The notes beneath the pieces were generated by a model. It was not told the DNA's origin, made no database searches, and saw only the letters and a program-made list of their open reading frames with translations. A stretch of 64,000 nucleotides of DNA from Daedaleopsis sinensis (lineage: Eukaryota; Basidiomycota; Agaricomycetes; Polyporales; Polyporaceae). Shown here piece after piece: positions 12,618 through 23,687 of this stretch. How positions within the stretch are numbered: position 1 is the first letter of the stretch; every line of letters starts with the position of its first letter. The position numbers were made by a program, and so were the translations under genes. The DNA lies in assembly GCA_033807695.1 (NCBI GenBank), contig CM066307.1:4030001-4094000 (forward strand), given 5' to 3'.

Positions 12618-13973
12618 TCATGATGAAGGTACTACTGAATCACCACAGCGCGGTGACCGAGGAGTCTCAGCCGCCAGCCCTGGTGGAAGATTTAGTCGAA
12701 GCGAGCTCTGGAGAGCGTCAAAGTGGCTCCACGCACCAGCATTCATGTTAAGCATCGCCGCAGCTTCTGCGGGCACTGGCATATTCAGTACCCTATCGCG
12801 TCCGACACCACCCCGCAGATGGTCCTGGAGCCCAACGACGGTCCGCTGTTCCTGTTCCTGGCGGGCCTTCCTCCGCGCGTAGATCGCGCGCTTCTTCGCG
12901 GCGTTCAGCTTCGCGTTGATGTACCACATCGCGAACACGGTGACGAGCACGGTGAGGACGAGGATGAAGGCCTTCGTGACCGTCTCCGCCGTGGTGACGT
13001 GCTTCGGATCGGCGACCCCGAGGTAGACCGAGGCGAGCTGCTTCGGGAGCGCGAGGAGGGCCGCGAGGAGAAAGGTCTGGAGGGGCATGCCCGCGCTCGC
13101 GAACACGGCGGTCGTCACTGCTCGTGGATGGGGATGTAAGTGGTAAGTGGGTTGCCGGAGCCGCATGTGCGGATGAGGACGGGCGACGTACGGTGAGCGG
13201 GTACAGTGCTGTAGCGGACCATGACCGCCATTTTCAGGCCGTCCTCCTTCATGACCTCGGAGAGCAGGACATACTTCAGCTTCTTGGCCTTTTCGATTCT
13301 TCCGGTGCAGGATTGCCTAGACATGCTGATGCGCAGCCATTCTGGTTCAGCTTGACAACTACGTGGTGTGAAGGTCTAGACTCACAAGTACGTCGCGAGC
13401 TCGCCAAGGATTGTACCGGTAGCGACGATGCCGAAGCCCAGCCAGACGCTCCAGACGTCCCCACAGAAGATGGCGACGAGTTCGTGTCCCATTAGCTGTA
13501 ATATGAGTGTATGGCGAGCTGCTGAGTCGGCTCTGACTAGAACTGAACTGGATGCGTACCGGCGGGAACGAAAGGATGATCATGACAGCGACGGGGATCA
13601 TCCATGCTCCTGGGGTCCTAGAGGTGATCTCGTTGAGCGCGGTTCAGCAGCAGCCTGCAAGTCGGGACAGCGACTCACCTCTTCAGCCAATGGACAGCTG
13701 GGGATATCGCGTTCAGGATGTCGTGGTGGAGAGTGCTGAATGCGATGACAAGACCAAATAGGAGCAGCAGCGCGAACAGCGTGACTATCGCATCCGAGTC
13801 ACCTACTTCTTTAGCCAGTCACACGAGAGAATGATGTGTAAAAAGGGCGTACGGAGATTCCGTGGTTCCTTCAGCCACTCTAGACGGAAGTACCGTCTTG
13901 GCCTGAACCCGCATGAGCGCACCTTACCCGACAGCGCTTTGGCCTCCGAGGGAGTGGGACTGGGCGTGCGCAT
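12618..13973 (-). CDS. TVP38/TMEM64 family (SNARE-associated/VTT domain) membrane protein
   Basis: Six exons: 13853-13973, 13679-13802, 13560-13617, 13386-13495, 13192-13316 and 12618-13117. All phases agree, giving about 345 residues. It starts MRTPSPTPSEA, as basidiomycete members do. Several hydrophobic segments follow: near residues 45-62, 85-105 (IPVAVMIILSFPPLMGHE), 110-135 (FGIVATGTILGEL), 180-215 (HLTTAVFASAGMPLQTFLLA, then LPKQLASVYLGV) and 230-250. The FPP.xGHE and PKQ...VYLG motifs are family hallmarks. In yeast, Tvp38 resides in the Golgi; the wider VTT/DedA-like family is linked to lipid scrambling and vesicle traffic. The C-terminal tail is basic (AAKKRAIYARRKARQEQEQ) and cytosolic-looking. 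The first exon could hold an extra 48-bp intron of whole-codon length. This looks like a functional host gene. Confidence 0.85.
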
Positions 13974-14539
13974 GATCACACGGTGTCCGTCATCGGGCTT
14001 GTTCTGTGCGCCGTCTTCGAAACCTTGGTATAGCGAAGACCGTACCACCGCTACGTGCGGTAGTGGGGCGTGTATATGGAGATTCAGGTTCCTGTGCGCA
14101 CCGGAAATAGGAATCAGCAACAGCCTTTTTACAGCGCAAGGACAACGCACCCAGTCGTCATACAGGCTGCTGGTTGCAGTTGACGGTCGGAGGAAATCAG
14201 CAAACCGCTTCAACTTGTTGCAGCAGCTGGATAGGAACGAAAGAAAAAGAGAGATGAGGTCCTAACGTCTGTCGGGAACCGTACCCATACTTGAACCATG
14301 GGCGAGCCGCGACACCGCTAAAGACTTGTAGGAACAGCGGAACAAGGATATCATGATTTCGAGCCCCTCGCAACAGCATCCAGGACTAGTACTATCCTGT
14401 GCCCCTGCGTCTCACAGGATCGTGGACGCCGCACAAGCGACAAGCGGCAAGCGGCAAGCGACAAGCCACGGCGCCCGGACGCTAGTGTATGTCTCGCGCT
14501 AAGTATCGTCCGATGGATCAGTGGATTGAGCTGGCGATC

Positions 14540-14700
14540 CACGGACTGCAGTTGCGGAAGAGGGCCCACTCTTCCACCTCTGGGTCGCCGATGGCGGCCA
14601 GAGATCGACCGATAGGGCAGCGGCGCGGAGGGGAAGAAGTTCTATACTCACCAGGACGAGAACGGCGGTGCCTACTATGCGAGCGAAATATCCGGGAGTC
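14540..14700. repeat. R2 repeat, partial copy
   Basis: The stretch GGAAGAGGGCCCACTCTTCC (14557-14576), with the following GCC(G/A)ATGGC.GCCAGAGATCGA.CGATAGGGC, recurs in R2 at about 15158-15235 and 20639-20703. This is a fragment of the longer R2 unit. Confidence 0.5.
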
Positions 14701-14818
14701 GGTCGATATAGCATGCGTAGCTGAGAAGACAGATTCGCTGTACGAACGAGCGAGAAGTCAGTGAGATACAGCGGACGATAACGCGGTGGATCGAGCCACA
14801 CGAGATGTGGGACAGTCG

Positions 14819-15740
14819 ACGCGAAAGCCCCTCATACTCGATGACCACAGCACGAGACCCATGCTGCGCTGGCATACGCAGGCTGCGATGATGCCTGGCA
14901 CCTCGCAGCAACAGCCAGGACTTCCTGGTATCATGGAAACGTGGATGTCACTATTTGCGACCTACCACGGAGGGGCACCAAAAGTGTCTCGCTCAAACAC
15001 TCGATGATCTCATCGGGGTGCCTCCTCCGCCGAAAAACATGGCAGAGGCTCCGATTCACGGAGCTAACCCGCACGCATACGCGACCGTCCATCGGCGAGG
15101 CAACGGACGGTACTAGCGCACGGATGTTGGGTCCAGGCGGTTCTCGAGCTTGCAGTCGTGGAAGAGGGCCCACTCTTCTACCTCTGGGCGGCCAATGTTG
15201 GCACCCAGAGATCGAGCGATAGGGCGATCGCGAGGTAGATGACGGGGTCTATGAAAGCTTCCAGCACTCACCTAGGTTTGAAAGCACGCCTCGATGTCCA
15301 GGATGATGGACAAAGGCTAGAGACGCGACGAGGCTCGAGCGACTCGATCTTGTTTAACATATCTTGTTTACCATTGACCGCGTACGCGCGTATGTTTCAA
15401 GGTTGTCGTGCTGGCGGGTATTCCATGGCGTGCGATGGATAGACTCGAGCGTACGAGAGTACGTAGCAGGGCAGAGCGTTGTCGTCGTCGATCGATGGTG
15501 GTCTCGGAGAGCAAGGACTCGAGTACTCGAGGCGCGTCCAGGGCTTTGAGCGTGGGAATAGTCGGTTAGTGTCTAGTCGGGCCCTGGTCGGCCCGGGGCC
15601 CGGCGCGGGCAGACAGTCTTGGTTGAACGTCAACTTCAACTTGAACGTTGCGCTCCTTCTCCTCTTCCTTCGAGCTGTTTCTGGACTGCGAGATCTGAAA
15701 TGGCTCTTCCTATATGACTACCACTAGCTCCTGGGGACTG
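14819..15740. repeat. R2 repeat, copy 1
   Basis: Matches 20259-21190 along its length. Shared landmarks: GCCCCTCATACTCGATGAC, the CCTCCTCCGCC.AAAAACATGGCAGAGG block, CAGCACTCACCTAGGTTTGA, GGGCAGAGCGTTGTCG, and the TTCGAGCTGTTT.TGGACT block. CACTCACCT reads as a GGTGAGTG donor on the minus strand. A short minus-strand peptide (PEVEEWALFHDCKLENRLDP) is partly kept between copies, so R2 may be a decayed minus-strand gene. No family recognised. Confidence 0.55.
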
Positions 15741-16340
15741 TCTCTCTTCGGCATCATCTGGTATGTCTGCCTCTCACCGTCACACTCTGACTGGCATGCA
15801 ACACAATATCTGCACGTTTGGCGAGCACAGCGGCTACACTTGTCACACTAATATGCATGATCATCCTCAGGCTAAGAAGGTTTCACTGCTGTAGATCGAC
15901 CTTGTCGTTCCCTCTGTGAGGGAGCTATGGCCGGCGTACTGCTTAGTTCTAGCTAGACGTGCACATATATGATATAACATATATATGTCGGACTAGCAAG
16001 GGATATTGAGACGGACGTGCATTCTAGTCCATCATCGTAGTCGCGAGGTGTGAAACACGTGGGTTGCGTGTCTCACGCACCGTGGCTGAACCTACCCTCC
16101 TCCTCCTCGAATCCGTCCTCGGAACTAGGGGATGCAACGCATACGGGGTTATGGGTAAGGTATGTCTCCCCTAATTGAGCCTTTGCACTTTCTCCCATCT
16201 TGCAAGCCCGACTCTTTCCATGCCGCAGACTCCGATAGAGTATCCGATTCCGATGCGCATCACGCCTATCTGCTCAGAGTTTCGAGTTGGCTAAACTACG
16301 CGTAGGGTCCAGCTGTCTATGTAGAGAGATATGCTGATGG
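15740..16340. other. Intergenic with AT-rich patch
   Basis: Contains an alternating AT-rich patch (GCACATATATGATATAACATATATATG, in part palindromic, near 15961-15988). No gene is recognised. Confidence 0.35.
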
Positions 16341-16351
16341 GTGTGTTCAGG

Positions 16352-16900
16352 TGGGCAGATCGCAAGCGCGACTCCGATCTCGAGCCTCCGCCTCAAATTG
16401 GTGGTAGCTAAATCTGTCTGCGGCACAGTAAGTGTTTTGCAATTGACTTCTTAGTCCCGCTCAAGTCCCGCTTTCATAGTACTTACACGCGTCTTTCCAG
16501 TTCTCTGGTGTACAGCACCGAGACCCCGACGTGCGCATAGTCTGCCAGGCGGACAAGTGCGCGTGCTTGCGGACCGCAGACATTGCTGCGCTCCTCACTG
16601 CCTGGAAGCAGACCCCCTAGTCGTGCACTGAGCCACTCCTCGTCAGCCCGAACGGTGTCATTCCCGACCTCCCGCCGAAGTTCCTCGCGGTCGCAGATTG
16701 CACCTCTATCTCTCTGCCCTACCCAAATATTACACCTTACAGCCAGACTGTCTCGATCGAGGACTGGGTGAAGGCGTTTCTCGGCGGATTTGACCAGCTC
16801 TTGACGACAGCGTGTTGGCACTTCCCTCGCGCGGACGTGTGCGTGTATCGCGGATGCCTCAGGCGTCGAGCGTCGGAGCCTGACCTGCCTCTATCGTCAC
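16352..16900 (+). pseudogene. Orphan protein gene remnant with in-frame stop
   Basis: Two pieces join across a consensus intron (16428-16500, GTAAGTG...TTTCCAG). The first reads ...LKLVVAKSVCGT; the second opens FSGVQHRDPDVRIVCQADKC and continues CACLRTADIAALLTAWKQTP. A TAG stop at 16618-16620 interrupts it, after which the same frame continues with GVIPDLPPKFLAVADC, TPYSQTVSIEDWVKAFLGGF and WHFPRADVCVYRG. The composition and the continuity of one frame across the stop suggest a real gene killed by a single nonsense change, or a stop that ends a shorter product. No family is recognised. Ends are uncertain on both sides. Confidence 0.4.
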
Positions 16901-17433
16901 TATCAACCGCTCCTGCCGCAGATGTCGCGCACAAGTCCCCCGAGCCCCTCTTGGATTGGAGTCGTCCGTGTTCTCGAACAGAACGTGAGACGGGATGGCG
17001 ATGGTGGTCGAATTTGTGGATCGGCCCGCGCGATTGGACTGTGCATCGCGGGCTGCCTGGAAGGACCGGATTGCGGGGTCGGACATGCGATCGAGGTCTG
17101 TCTCTACTCTCTTCGTGCTCTCGACTGAATGAAGTCTATGCTTACAGTCTGAAATCTGCAGTGATAATACAGCAGCATGTCCCCACGCGTACTGCAATGA
17201 TACAGCCTCCTGCTCTCCGACTTGCAGAGTATGGCCCCCTCTTCTCAGCTATCTCCGGGTCTATAAGCCTGGCGGCCTGCGCGATTGAGTGCATGTGTGT
17301 GCGAGGAGTACATTAGGAAGCGACGAGCACACGTTTCATGGGTGAGCGAACACAAGTATAACCGTCCCCGCCGGGACCAATCGGGGGATTTGCCGGATGC
17401 GCCAAGATACGAGGAAGAGTCGGCAGAGCGAGC

Positions 17434-17459
17434 GGAGAGAGAGAGAGAGAGAGAGAGAG
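17434..17459. repeat. (GA)13 microsatellite
   Basis: Pure GA dinucleotide run of about 26 bp between the orphan remnant and the 3' end of F-box copy 2. Confidence 0.85.
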
Positions 17460-17634
17460 GTAGCGCGTACTGCGAATGTTTTCCAGTCTGACAGTCAGGT
17501 TGAGGTAGTGTGTAATGCGGGAGGACTGTAACGGTGTACGCACGTGTGATCGTGTATGTCGTCGAGTATCAGCTACTCCTCCGCAATTAGTCTCAGTATT
17601 ACCATCGTGACATGCAGACGGATACGTACCTCTA

Positions 17635-19048
17635 TCACCAGTGGTACCGGTAATGCTCGAAGACACAGCGCTTGTATAGTTCGGGAAGCTGGAGTTGTAG
17701 CGCATTTTTAAAGAGCTTTATCTTTCCCCTGTCGCTGTTGGCAGGATAGAGCCGAATCACAACCACTATCTGTGCCTTGTGCTCCTGCGCCAAGGCCTGC
17801 TCGAGAAGCTCCAGACCAGCACCAAGACGACTCTCCTTCACCTCTGAATCGGTCTTTCCACCCTGAACTTCCTCGGTCCACACGTCGATGTTGTCATCCC
17901 CGACGTTCAGCTTCAGTTGTATCTCCTTGATACGTGGCCCAGTGAAGTACGGCAGAGCGCGTGACAGGTCTCTGAAAACGCCCCCTATCTCCTTTCCGTT
18001 ACTGCTAGTGACGCTGTAGAAGTCGAGCACGAGGGTCTCCAGACTGACCATGGCAGAGATACAGTGTTCGAGAAGCAGTTTGATGTCTGTCAAATGGGGT
18101 TGAAATCACGAGTCAGTTACCTGTCATCCCAGGACAACTTGGCACCGGCAATGTGACAGATCGCGGTGTACGTACTGGAAGCCCAGCAGCGCAATGCTGT
18201 TATGGATGGCGCAGACATGAAGTTCAGGAAATCGTTCTTCCCGTCCTCTGACTTATATTCTAGCGGCTGTTTGCAACTTGAAAAGTCTGCGTGCTTGATT
18301 GAGTAGATGGTGGATGTAGTAGAGAGCCATTGAAGAAATTCGGTGTGCAGTTCAGGAAGCAATTCGACCTTGAGGTCAACAATTGACGGTCGTCCAAAGA
18401 CAGTGCTGTACGGGAAAACCAAGTGGTTCGACTTCGGCCAACTCACGCCCAACAGTCTCAATGTGGCAAGCCGAGACACTGCTGAAAGCGTGTGGCGGAG
18501 GACTGTGAAGGACGGGAAAGTGCAACTGGTGAGATTCAGCGTGTGGAGTGCAGGAAATGCTGAGAGCACTCTGAAGGTGCTGGGGTGCCAGCGCGACAGA
18601 CCGTCTTGGGTGCCAAAGTATACCATGGAGAGTGTCTCGAGACTTGGGAAGCGGCCGGCAAGGCGATGTATATAGGATTGACAGTTCCACCACTGCCATG
18701 AGCAGTGAATACGAATCTCGGATGTATAGGATAGGTGACGTCGCATGAATTGGGAGTGGAGGTCCACAACGTCCAAGAAGTCTTCCAGTAACACACCGTG
18801 TGAGGAAAACTCCATTTGTTTGAAGAGATGTAGCCTGCTAGCTGGCAGCCAGTTCGAGCACACAAGTGCACAGGCGAGTAATGTGTTGCGACGGACTCGG
18901 TCATCGGTCTCAAGCCCCACGTATGCGATAATCATGTCGGTATTCTCCGGGGGAATCGTTCGACGCTGTTGCACCCACAATGTCAGATAATGCTATAGTA
19001 CATATCTCGATGAACCGTACTAACCTCTGTACTTGAAGCCGATGGCAT
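17635..19048 (-). CDS. F-box/LRR-like protein, copy 2
   Basis: Three exons, 19025-19048, 18176-18965 and 17635-18086, about 421 residues, phases consistent. It opens with MPSASSTE and then the F-box-like RRTIPPENTDMIIAYVG and TLLACALVCSNWLPASRLHL. Leucine-rich spacing follows through the middle, and the protein ends LYKRCVFEHYRYHW. It is the inverted paralogue of 5446-6831, with introns at the same places. The first acceptor has slid 3 nt relative to copy 1, GTGCAG|CAG becoming GTGCAACAG|, dropping one glutamine. Copy 2 keeps the ancestral-looking C-terminus that copy 1 has lost by frameshift. Probable role: SCF-type substrate adaptor; target unknown. Confidence 0.78.
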
Positions 19049-19059
19049 GGCGCAAGCAT

Positions 19060-20250
19060 ATCCGACAAGGTCTGACTCGGCCATGTTATATCTTGCTGGA
19101 CAGGACACGAATATCATCGGTCTCGTCTCGAGGAGACGTCGGTCAAACAGACGTACCAGAGATAGTCCACGACGAAATACTGCTGGGATCCTACGCAGAC
19201 CAACGGGATCGAATTAAGTACTCGTCCGTCGTACTGATTAGCCTGCACCAAATCGGCGCATGACACACCTCGTGTAACGGTGTCCCTGTTGAGAACCTTC
19301 TCACTTAGCATTATACACACCCCGCCATTCAGTCCGCACCGCCCATCCGCACTGGTAGAGCGCGGTCCACGCGCATGTGGTTGTCTTCTCCCACCTGCCT
19401 CCCACTTATCTCTCTCATACACGCGCAAACACCGGCACTGGGGTGGGAATGGAATGCAGGAAACCTCGGTAGCTTCTACTGAAGCGCGTTGGCCAGAAAA
19501 TAACACTGCGGCGGGCGATCGATTAACAGGTACTGTGTAACATTGAACTCTAATGACGCGGTCCGTACAGAGGACTCCTCACTTTGTAAGTATGGCCTCA
19601 GCTGCTCGCATCTCTCTGCGGTCGCATTGTCCTTATGGACCCCGGCTCCGCGAAATGGAGCCGTACGGAACGAAGAGGGGAGATGTGTACTGCGATTGAA
19701 AGAACGACGGCGCACCTGCGTGTAGTACTATCACCGTTTGCCGGAAATTATTCGCAAATGAGCTGTCGGGGAAGTTGAGCCGAATATCCAAAGTACGTGC
19801 CGGCTAGCATCGAGGCCTGCATACGAGAGGACAGTGAAGCAATGACGGAGGACGAGCACCGATAGACAGCGAAGAATAGAGATTCAAGCAGGACGTCGAG
19901 CTCGAACGGCCCATATATTTTTTATCTGCTGACCTAGAGGGAGCCAACCTTCTTCTCAGGGATGCAATGTTTTCGGCGAAGCGTCCAGTGAGCATGCAAC
20001 AGGATCTGGACGAAAGCGGAGATGAGATGCGGGGGGTGTCGGGCGGCAACAGGGTAATCCACTGTGTGAGGAGCTGACGATGCCACGAGAGAGGCTAGAG
20101 CTCCAGACGCACTAACGCTAAGCGGGGAGAGTGTTCTCTTGACGTCGGATCCAATCGCGGAAGTAGCGTCGTGGTGTCCATGAAGCTGGGGAAGGGTTAG
20201 TGAGTGACATGCCATCGGTCAAACACGGTGAGTTTAAGCAGAGCATAATC
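19060..20250. other. Intergenic between F-box copy 2 and R2
   Basis: Short frames on both strands without recognisable motifs. Nothing further supported. Confidence 0.35.
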
Positions 20251-20258
20251 TCCGATGC

Positions 20259-21190
20259 GAAGGCCCCTCATACTCGATGACTACAGCGTGTGACCATGCT
20301 GCATAGTGGCAGACTGGTAGACTAAGTCTTACGGTAGACTCAGCCATATGCAGTATCTACGCAGGTCGCCCTAAGTATATAAACTGCGGCAACAACCCAA
20401 GAATTTCTTGGGTTCGCGGACGGAGCAATGCTCGAACGCCCACGGAGGAGAGGTATCCTCTCTATCACCCGATGGTTTCATCGGGGAGCCTCCTCCGCCA
20501 AAAAACATGGCAGAGGCTCCGTGAAATACACGGAGCTGTCCCACACACATGCGTGACCATCCATCGGCGAGGCAACGGACGGTACTGCGCACAGACGTTG
20601 GATCGAGGCGACACTCGAGGCTCAGCGAGCCGCCGTCGCGGAAGAGGGCCCACTCTTCCGCCTCCGGGTTGCCAATGGCAGCCAGAGAGCGAGCGATAGG
20701 GCGTTTGCGAGGTAGATGGAGGGGTCTACGAGAGCTTCCAGCACTCACCTAGGTTTGAAAGCACGCCTCGACTCATGTCCAGGATGGTGGACAAAGGCTA
20801 GTGCGAGTCGATCTGGTTTAGCATTGAGCGCATATGTTTCAAGGTTGTCGTGTTCGCGATTGCAAGCGGTCCATGGTGTGTGATGGATGGACTGGAGCCC
20901 ACAAGAGTAGCAGGGCAGAGCGTTGTCGATCGATGGTGGTCAAGCGATCGGAGAGCAAGGACTCGAGGCGCCCGTCGCCGCCGCGGACGTCGTGAGCATG
21001 GGAATATGTAGTTCTTTCGGTCAGCAGCGTCTCTTAAAGACGCAGGCAGGCTGTCTTGAACTTCGTCGTGACCTGGCACTGACAGTGACTTCGTCTGTGC
21101 TCACGTCCCTCTTCGCACTTCGAGCTGTTTTTGGACTCCGAGTCCGAGATCCAAAATGGCGCTTTGTGTCTAACTAGTGACTGTCAGTAG
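20259..21190. repeat. R2 repeat, copy 2
   Basis: Same orientation as copy 1 (14819-15740). On the minus strand it reads SLAAIGNPEAEEWALFRD, matching the peptides in the partial copy (SLAAIGDPEVEEWALFRN) and copy 1. The three conserved peptides suggest an ancestral exon, but no copy has an intact gene. Confidence 0.55.
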
Positions 21191-21299
21191 CTCCTGCAGG
21201 TAAATGTCTCCCATCGGCATCATCGTGTATAGCGTGCTATTCTGACAGTACCGTATACGTCGTACAAGATTCTCTGAGTCGTCGGAGACACGACAGTGC

Positions 21300-21885
21300 G
21301 GCCAAACTGAATGATAACCACTGCGGATCGTCGATCGGGCCCAGCGGTACAAGCGCCTACAGTAGGCGCCGTAAAGTCGTCCTGGCTTTTGTTTTCCCCT
21401 CGACGACCACCCTGACCTCTCTACCCACCTCCCGACCTTTCTGACTGGATCTTATACGGCAAACACCCGCCGCATCGTACTCTGGCTTCTCGCTCCCCGT
21501 CGTCTCACTCTCCTCGGGCTCTCTGTGATTGCATTACCACAGACCTGTCGCTCGAGTCGCCTCCGGACTGCAACGTAACACCCTGATGGAATGGTCTTGC
21601 TGTCCTCCGACGTTAAAGGCGACTTTTCAAACGACTAGGGAGCTACTCGCCGGACGTGTCTAATCCACCAAGCACTGACAGCTCCGCGTTGAACGCCCCT
21701 CAGCCCTAGTGACTCACTACGACCTTTCGCTGTAGCTATGAATGCCCTGCAATATTCTACAGCTTCCAGCAACTGGTGCGATAGCTATCTTTTTCATGCC
21801 GCGCGAGCAAGACAGGAGCGCTGTGCAGTCAGAGGGACGGAGATGGCAGGGTACTCGGCAGGGCGAGAACCGAGGTAAGTACCAC
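21300..21885. repeat. R1 long repeat, copy D (truncated)
   Basis: Starts with AATGATAACCACTGCGGATC, as in copy C (ATGATAACCACGGATCATG). It has the perfect palindrome GCGCCTACAGTAGGCGC at 21353-21369 followed by GTAAAGTCG, then the TTTCTGACTGGATCTTATAC and TCGCCTCCGGACTGCAACGT blocks shared with copy C. It ends where element E copy 1 begins. Confidence 0.55.
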
Positions 21886-22680
21886 AGCGTGCATACCCGG
21901 ATTTAGGGACCCCTGACATCCCTGGGAAATGCGCGAGCTATCTTACCTAGCCCGGACATGTCACGCCAATTTCAATGGGACTGAAATGTAAACTATGGCG
22001 ACAATGTATGTCCTGTGTCAGTTGCATAGATATCCTCAAGCGTCCCAGGCTGAGATATCTGCGTGAAATGTAATCAAACACGTTCAATGACGCACGAAGG
22101 ACATACTATCACCAAGGCTTCATGACAACCTTTGTTCTCGTGGAAATATAGTTTATAACATCAAGTCAATGGAGTTTGAGCCTATCTATAGGCGGGACAC
22201 TGAGAAGATATGCATTCTATTCAGTCGCTATCACGCTCAAGGATATGTTTGCTCGGTTCTCGAGACAAAACGTCAGAGTGACAGGTGCCGTGGCACGGCG
22301 CAGGACATGAACAAGAAATCTTTGATCATTTCACGTCCTTGTACATTTAACATATAACAAACATATCACATTAATATCTCCACAAGGGATATGCTCAAGG
22401 ATCCGTCACCGTGATATTTTTCAGGACACGTTACGTGTCAAGCCGCCAGACATGTAACATATCGCCCAATTGTGCGCACACAGGTGCACAAGTAGGCGCA
22501 AGGGTGCGCAATCGTGCGCACTGTTGCACACAGGAGACACATTGTGCACAGCTAATTGCTTGAGGGCACACAGTGCTCATGGTGCACCTAAGCGTCCTGT
22601 GTGAACCAGCTCCAGCAAACATGAGGCTACTCACCTTTGACTTCAGCGCCTCATGCGTCTGTGTGAACTTCGGTCAGTGA
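21885..22680. mobile_element. Element E, copy 1: AT-rich head and start of GC-rich array
   Basis: The opening CCACAGCGTGCATACCCGGA and the following GGGACCCCTGACATC...GAAATGCGC match 23688 onward in copy 2. The head carries several GACATG motifs, some followed by ATATC (21955, 22304, 22449), and near its end changes abruptly into GTGCGCA-rich sequence. No coding frame. The paired heads, each followed by its own GC-rich array, suggest a duplicated or mobile non-autonomous element. No terminal inverted repeats or target duplications could be confirmed. Confidence 0.45.
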
Positions 22681-23080
22681 GCGCACTCCTCTGTTGAATG
22701 TGCACCGTGAGCGCATTCCCCGGAGTGCGCCGCGAGCATTAGCCGGCACACTGGGAGCATCGGCTGCGCATCGCAGTAACTTATACACACGACGCGAATG
22801 CACGCGCGTGTGCTTATGCACAACGCTGCGTCGACGACAACGTACGCGCGATAGCAGTTTGCGCACAACTCTGCACACGTACGAGCTCCAGGATACATGG
22901 GAGCGCCCTGGTGCGAATGAAGCAGCGCGTATGAACAGCGCTCCCGCACCATGCTGCACGCATAAGGACTCAAAGAGTGGGCGGGCGGGGCGTTCTTGCG
23001 CGCCCCATGCACCCTTTGTGCGCAAACAAAGAGCGCGCTGGCGCGCCGGAAGCTCAGATGTGCCCGAACGCACGCTCCCA
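22680..23080. repeat. GC-rich GTGCGC/GCGCAC array, element E copy 1
   Basis: Very rich in GCGCAC, GTGCGC and CGCGCG, with strong alternating purine-pyrimidine character. Long frames are open on several strands at once, as expected of GC-rich repeats, so none is called as a gene. Confidence 0.5.
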
Positions 23081-23681
23081 AGCGCGTATGCACGCAAACG
23101 GCGTGCCCGGACGCTCTCCGCAGGCGCACGCGCGCGCAAACAGGGTGCCCGGACGCTCTCTACGGGCGCATGTGCGCACCCGAGCGCACAGGCGGGGCGG
23201 CCGTCCAGAGCGCGGCCACTCCGGTACGCTCACCGGCCACGGTACGTCTAGGCGCAGCTGGGCCGCCGAGGGCGCATGTGCGCACCCGAGCGCACAAACG
23301 GCGTGCCCGGACGCTCTCCGCAGGCGCACGCGCACGCAAACAGGGTGCCCGGACGCTCTCTACGGGCGCATGTGCGCACCCGAGCGCACAGGCGGGGCGG
23401 CCGTCCAGAGCGCGGCCACTCCGGTACGCTCACCGGCCACGGTACGTCTAGGCGCAGCTGGGCCGCCGAGGGCGCATGTGCGCACCCGAGCGCACAAACG
23501 GCGTGCCCGGACGCTCTCCGCAGGCGCACGCGCACGCAAACAGGGTGCCCGGACGCTCTCTACGGGCGCATGTGCGCACCCGAGCGCACAGGCGGGGCGG
23601 CCGTCCAGAGCGCGGCCACTCCGGTACGCACACCGGCCACGGTACGTCTAGGCGCAGCTGGGCCGCCGAGGGCGCATGTGC
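23080..23681. repeat. 200-bp tandem repeat, about three copies
   Basis: The landmark GGCCGCCGAGGGCGCATGTG begins at 23261, 23461 and 23661, exactly 200 bp apart. Full units are nearly identical (for example CACGCAAACAGGGTGCCCGG), with only occasional changes, so the expansion is recent. The first unit is slightly diverged at its left end (CGCGCGCAAACAGG). Confidence 0.85.
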
Positions 23682-23687
23682 GCATCC

